The notes beneath the pieces are model-generated. The model saw only the letters and a program-made list of their open reading frames with translations, was not told where the DNA came from and searched no databases. From NCBI RefSeq assembly GCF_000264295.1, contig NZ_AJXT01000043.1, positions 1 to 64,000 of the forward strand: a stretch of DNA of 64,000 bases. The letters run 5' to 3'. Position 1 is the stretch's first letter. Each line of letters opens with the position of its first letter. The DNA comes from Rhodanobacter spathiphylli B39 (GTDB taxonomy: Bacteria > Pseudomonadota > Gammaproteobacteria > Xanthomonadales > Rhodanobacteraceae). Below are positions 60,452-64,000 of this stretch, in pieces. The translations under genes and the position numbers were made by a program.

Positions 60452-62134
60452 ATGAGCAATGAGCGTCCGTGGCTGGAGCAGTATCCGGCCGGCGTGTCCG
60501 GGCAGATCGACGTCAGTCAGTACGCTTCGGTTCCTGCGGTGCTGGAAGAGGCCTTCGCCGCCTTCAGTGATCGCCCGGCGTTCGCCAGCTTCGGCCGCCA
60601 GCTCAGCTATGGCCAGATCGATGCGATGAGCCGCCAGTTCGCCGGTTATCTCACCGGCGTGCTCAAGCTGGGCAAGGGCGATCGCATCGCCATCATGATG
60701 CCCAACGTGCTGCAGTATCCGATTGCCCTGTTCGGCGCCTTGCGCGCGGGCCTGATCGTGGTCAACACCAACCCGATGTACACCGCGCGGGAACTGAAGC
60801 ACCAGCTGGAGGACTCCGGCGCCAAGGCCATCCTGGTGCTGGACAACTTCGCCCACACCCTGCAGCAGGTGGTGGCGGAAACCGGGGTGCAGCATGTCAT
60901 CACCACCGGCATCGGCGACCTGCTCGGCTTTCCCAAGGGTGCGCTGATCAACTTCGTGCTGAAGCACGTGAAGAAGATGGTGCCGGCCTACGACCTGCCG
61001 CAGGCCGTGCGCTTCCGCGATGCCCTGGCTCGCGGCGCGGCGCATCCGCTGCAGGCCGTCGCGCTGGGGCACGGCGACATCGCGTTCCTGCAATACACGG
61101 GCGGCACCACCGGCGTGGCCAAGGGCGCCATGCTGACCCACGGCAACATGATCGCCAACATGCTGCAGGCCAGCGAATGGATCGGCGGCAGCGCCAAGCC
61201 CGGCGAAGAGGTGATCATCACCGCCTTGCCGCTGTATCACATCTTCTCGCTGACCGCGAACGGCCTGGTCTTCATGCGCCTTGGCGGATTGAACTGGCTG
61301 ATCACCAATCCGCGCGACATGCCGGGGTTCGTGAAGGAACTTCGCAAGTCCGGTTTTACCGCGTTGACCGGCGTCAACACGTTGTTCAACGGCCTGCTCA
61401 ACACGCCCGGTTTCGCCGAGCTGGATTTCTCGAAGCTGCACCTCACCCTCGGCGGCGGCATGGCCGTGCAACGCGCCGTGGCCGAACGCTGGAAGAAGAC
61501 CACCGGCTGCACGCTGGCCGAGGCTTATGGTCTGACCGAGACTTCGCCGGCGGTCTGCATCAACCCGCTGGACCTGAAGGAATACAACGGCTCGATCGGC
61601 CTGCCGGTGCCGTCCACCGATGTCGCCATCTGGTCGGACGAGGGACAGCCACTGCCCGTCGGCGAAGTGGGCGAACTGATGGTGCGCGGCCCGCAGGTGA
61701 TGAAGGGCTACTGGCAGCGCCCGGAAGAGACCGACAAGGTGCTTGGCGCGGACGGCTGGCTGCACACCGGCGACATCGCCAGGATGGACGAGCACGGCTA
61801 CTTCTACATTGTCGATCGCAAGAAGGACATGATCCTGGTGTCCGGCTTCAACGTCTACCCGAACGAGGTTGAAGACGTGGTGATGGAGCATCCGGGCGTG
61901 CTCGAGGTCGCCGCAGTCGGCGTTGCCGACGAACATTCGGGCGAGGTGGTGAAACTGTTCGTGGTGCGCAAGGACCCGCAACTGACCGAGGAAGCGCTCA
62001 AGCAGTTCTGCCACGACCGCCTCACCGGCTACAAGCGGCCGCGCCAGATCGAATTCCGCACCGAATTGCCCAAGAGCAACGTGGGCAAGATTCTCCGCCG
62101 CGAATTGCGCGACGAGAAGAAACCCGCCGCCTGA
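60452..62134 (+). CDS. fadD: Long-chain fatty acid-CoA ligase FadD
   Basis: Membrane-associated acyl-CoA synthetase of 560 aa that activates long-chain fatty acids with ATP and CoA for beta-oxidation. The AMP-binding P-loop is [14 protein letters not shown], followed by [10 protein letters not shown], the [17 protein letters not shown] hinge motif and [21 protein letters not shown] (FACS signature); the C-terminal Lys is in [15 protein letters not shown]. Length equals E. coli FadD (561). It is monocistronic, with a terminator 20 bp after the stop. Confidence 0.96.
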   Translation: MSNERPWLEQYPAGVSGQIDVSQYASVPAVLEEAFAAFSDRPAFASFGRQLSYGQIDAMSRQFAGYLTGVLKLGKGDRIAIMMPNVLQYPIALFGALRAGLIVVNTNPMYTARELKHQLEDSGAKAILVLDNFAHTLQQVVAETGVQHVITTGIGDLLGFPKGALINFVLKHVKKMVPAYDLPQAVRFRDALARGAAHPLQAVALGHGDIAFLQYTGGTTGVAKGAMLTHGNMIANMLQASEWIGGSAKPGEEVIITALPLYHIFSLTANGLVFMRLGGLNWLITNPRDMPGFVKELRKSGFTALTGVNTLFNGLLNTPGFAELDFSKLHLTLGGGMAVQRAVAERWKKTTGCTLAEAYGLTETSPAVCINPLDLKEYNGSIGLPVPSTDVAIWSDEGQPLPVGEVGELMVRGPQVMKGYWQRPEETDKVLGADGWLHTGDIARMDEHGYFYIVDRKKDMILVSGFNVYPNEVEDVVMEHPGVLEVAAVGVADEHSGEVVKLFVVRKDPQLTEEALKQFCHDRLTGYKRPRQIEFRTELPKSNVGKILRRELRDEKKPAA

Positions 62135-62153
62135 TTCCTGCTTCGCGAACAGA

Positions 62154-62180
62154 AACGCCCGCCTGGATCAGGCGGGCGTT
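62154..62180. terminator. Terminator between fadD and the PilZ gene
   Basis: AACGCCCGCC-TGGATCA-GGCGGGCGTT, a 10-bp stem followed by GTCGTTT, lies between convergent genes. Confidence 0.75.
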
Positions 62181-62214
62181 GTCGTTTGCATGATGCGCGG
62201 GGACGCCGTGCGCG

Positions 62215-62577
62215 TCAGCCGTCCTTCCAGTATTCGAGGATGTCGGCGTAGCCGCCCAGCAGGTTCCACAGCGGGACCTGCTTGTCCTCGGGAATCCGGC
62301 TGTACGAAAAACCGATGTGATGGTCGGAGATGCGGACGACCGCGGCCTCCAGGTGAATGTGCAGGTTGTGACCGAAGATCATGTCGAGCACCCAGCTCTG
62401 ACCCACCTCTCCCGACCACCCCAGCGGGCGGCGCAGCAAGGCGCCGGTCGCCGATATGTCCACCAGCTCCGTCGGGTGCGACTCGCCATGACGACTCATC
62501 AGCACCGTCGTCTCGATCTGCATGCGCGCCGGACGCAATTGCTCCGGTCCGCCTTGTCCATTCTTGTCGGTCGCCAT
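62215..62577 (-). CDS. PilZ domain protein
   Basis: Small cytoplasmic protein of about 120 aa consisting of one PilZ-like beta-barrel: TELVDISATGALLRRP carries the D/N-x-S-x-x-G half of the c-di-GMP motif, preceded by RPARMQIETTVLMSRHG. The upstream RxxxR half is degenerate near the start, so nucleotide binding is uncertain. The later segment HIHLEAAVVRISDHHIGFSY continues the barrel. Two starts are possible (62577, 62589); a frame open further upstream has no coding look. Likely a c-di-GMP effector or degenerate adaptor; single gene. Confidence 0.75.
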   Translation of the reverse strand: MATDKNGQGGPEQLRPARMQIETTVLMSRHGESHPTELVDISATGALLRRPLGWSGEVGQSWVLDMIFGHNLHIHLEAAVVRISDHHIGFSYSRIPEDKQVPLWNLLGGYADILEYWKDG

Positions 62578-63491
62578 CAGTTCCACCATCCGTTTGTGCT
62601 TGCGCCTGCTGTTGCTCTTGTTTTCCGCAAACGCCGTTTCGCGTTCATCCTGAATTCGTCGTGCCGCTTCCTGTGGGACGACGCAACCACGCAACGATTG
62701 CACCAGTCGAACTGTTCGAAAGCAACCACCGTGCCAGCCCAATCCCGATCGATCCCTCCGCCGCCACCAGCCCCGATGCACGGGAAAAACAGCAGGAAAC
62801 AGCGAGCCGGCGCCACGATGTGGCGTTCTTCCAACTCGCCACGCCCGGGCAACCGCCGTTGAACCTTTCGCGTCATGTCGGCGAGCGCATCAGGCCTGAC
62901 GCAGGCTGACCGCTAGCCGACGCATTAGGTCACATGGCGCCCTCGCCTTTCCAGGCAACCCGCTGCGAAGGCACAATCAGGATATTGTGCCTGCCTGCAG
63001 CCATGCTGTGAAAGCGGCCACTTGCCCGTCAGGTCCTGCCCGTTCCAACAGTCATGCCTGCTTGCGCTGGACTTGACGCTGGCCAGCCGCTACTCTTGCA
63101 CCACGCATGGCACCACGGAACCTGCTCGCGCGAGCGACAGCGGCGCGCCTTGGCTTCCATTCGAAGGCTTTCGACTCGACCGGTGAAATGGCGCGATCTG
63201 ATCCGCCGTCATCGGTCAGGCGCAGCTGATGTGGCTGACAACCCTCAGTTGGCGCGATTGGTCGCTGGCGACCTGCCTGACCGAACCACCAACGCGTGGC
63301 TTCATCATGCCCGTCGCGACGAGTGCGTACGCCACGCCTCGATTTGTGTGATTGACGAACGCAGCACCGGGAATGCCGCCTAACCGCCGTGTTCCGAGTA
63401 CGGACATCCGCATGTCGCGACGGCATGTGAATGACTCCGATCCCGTAGAACGTACTGCCAGCCGCCGAAAGCGGCCCCATGACATGCATTG
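62578..63491. other. Long intergenic stretch without a convincing gene
   Basis: 914 bp between the PilZ gene and scpA. Open frames on both strands here are short, lack ribosome-binding sites and have no family resemblance. Base composition is slightly less GC-rich than the flanks, and one clear palindrome (62969-62992) is present. It may hold promoters, a small RNA or remains of a decayed gene; none can be shown. Confidence 0.5.
62969..62992. promoter_or_regulatory. Isolated perfect palindrome
   Basis: AGGCACAAT-CAGGAT-ATTGTGCCT: a 9-bp perfect inverted repeat with a 6-nt centre in the 0.9-kb gene-poor region. No T tract follows, so an operator is more likely than a terminator. The binding protein is unknown. 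Confidence 0.45.
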
Positions 63492-64000
63492 ATGAGCACT
63501 GAGCCCGTCGTCGAGCCGCAGAGTCCGGTACCTGCAACGCAGGACGCCTTCGCGTCGGTGCCGCAGCAGCAGGAAATGCCGCTGGCCATCGTGCGCGGCG
63601 AGCCGATGCTGCAGATGCCACAGGATCTGTACATCCCGCCGGATGCGCTGGAAGTCATCCTGGAGTCGTTCGAGGGTCCGCTGGATCTGCTGCTGTACCT
63701 GATCCGCCGGCAGAACCTGGACATCCTTGACATCCCGGTTGCCGAGATCACCCGGCAGTACATGAGTTACATCGAGCTGATGCGCGATGTCATGCGGCTG
63801 GAGCTGGCCGCCGAATACCTGCTGATGGCCGCGATCCTGGCCGAGATCAAGTCGCGGCTGCTGCTGCCGCGACCGCCGACCGAGGAAGGCCTGGAAGAGG
63901 ATCCCCGCGCCGAACTGGTACGGCGATTGCAGGAGTACGAACGATTCAAGCGGGCCGCCGAGGACATCGAGGCGCTGCCGCGGCAGGAACGCGACAGCGT
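63492..64000 (+). CDS. scpA: Segregation and condensation protein A (partial, runs off the window)
   Basis: N-terminal ~169 residues of ScpA, the kleisin that bridges the SMC heads and, with ScpB, compacts and segregates the chromosome. After a variable leader of ~50 residues (Gln/Pro-rich), the kleisin N-terminal domain is clear: LESFEGPLDLLLYLIRRQNL, DILDIPVAEITRQYM and LAAEYLLMAAILAEIKSRLL, followed by PRPPTEEGLEEDPRAELVRR. The frame is open to the window end, so the C-terminus, and probably scpB, lie beyond. The start at 63492 is the best in-frame ATG. Confidence 0.93.
   Translation, partial: MSTEPVVEPQSPVPATQDAFASVPQQQEMPLAIVRGEPMLQMPQDLYIPPDALEVILESFEGPLDLLLYLIRRQNLDILDIPVAEITRQYMSYIELMRDVMRLELAAEYLLMAAILAEIKSRLLLPRPPTEEGLEEDPRAELVRRLQEYERFKRAAEDIEALPRQERDS

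Noticed and set aside
63054-63383. A 109-codon frame and several overlapping minus-strand frames before scpA
   Set aside because: Arg/His/Ala-rich without start signals or motifs; several frames are open at once, which argues for chance.

Overview
This is a GC-rich chromosomal window from what looks like a gammaproteobacterium of the Xanthomonadales (Lysobacterales), most probably a Rhodanobacter/Dyella-like member of the Rhodanobacteraceae. This is inferred from the order miaA-hfq-hflX-hflK-hflC-purA, an S46 dipeptidyl-peptidase and an M1 aminopeptidase with signal peptides, a large DUF748 envelope protein, and complex intergenic palindromes. I see no tRNA, rRNA, CRISPR array, insertion sequence or prophage. 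Most of it is ordinary core chromosome; the accessory-looking parts are about 27-31 kb and 41.6-53.8 kb.

Layout. 0-4.4 kb: periplasmic M1 aminopeptidase and three small uncharacterised genes. 4.4-10.8 kb: the miaA-hfq-hflXKC-purA superoperon, all on the minus strand. 10.8-19.4 kb: an S46 peptidase, then tdh, a 1207-aa DUF748 protein and kbl; tdh and kbl together turn threonine into glycine and acetyl-CoA. 19.4-21.4 kb: a large-subunit rRNA pseudouridine synthase and an OmpA-type porin. 21.7-30.4 kb: the methylcitrate pathway for propionyl-CoA (prpB, prpC, acnD, prpF, prpD, all minus), interrupted by a plus-strand terC gene with its own yybP-ykoY manganese riboswitch. 30.6-37.6 kb: a dicarboxylate/amino-acid symporter, ahpC-ahpF, propionyl-CoA synthetase prpE, and a MerR regulator with two TipAS-like repeats and a clear operator. 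37.6-41.5 kb: malate dehydrogenase, an aminotransferase, two small stress/unknown proteins and a cyclophilin.

41.6-53.8 kb is the most distinctive region. It holds a 3-hydroxybutyrate-oligomer hydrolase lipoprotein, a CrbR-like response regulator and its CrbS-like sensor kinase (an SLC5/SSS transporter domain fused to PAS, histidine kinase and receiver), a secreted polyhydroxybutyrate (PHB) depolymerase, a TonB-dependent receptor, a GntP-type permease, and a small secreted lipase that resembles the PHB depolymerase PhaZ7. Together they look like a regulated polyester-utilisation locus. The two divergent intergenic regions of this block share a near-palindromic motif that could be the operator of the two-component system. 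A roughly 180-bp nested palindrome lies upstream of the kinase gene.

53.9-64 kb: the ribosome-associated GTPase typA/bipA, an OxyR-like LysR regulator, aconitase acnA, a small lipoprotein, long-chain acyl-CoA ligase fadD, a PilZ protein, a 0.9-kb stretch without a convincing gene, and the start of scpA, which runs off the end.

Metabolic theme: propionate (prpE, prpBC, acnD, prpF, prpD), fatty acids (fadD), threonine (tdh/kbl) and 3-hydroxybutyrate/PHB all feed acetyl-CoA or propionyl-CoA into the TCA cycle, which is represented here by acnA and mdh.
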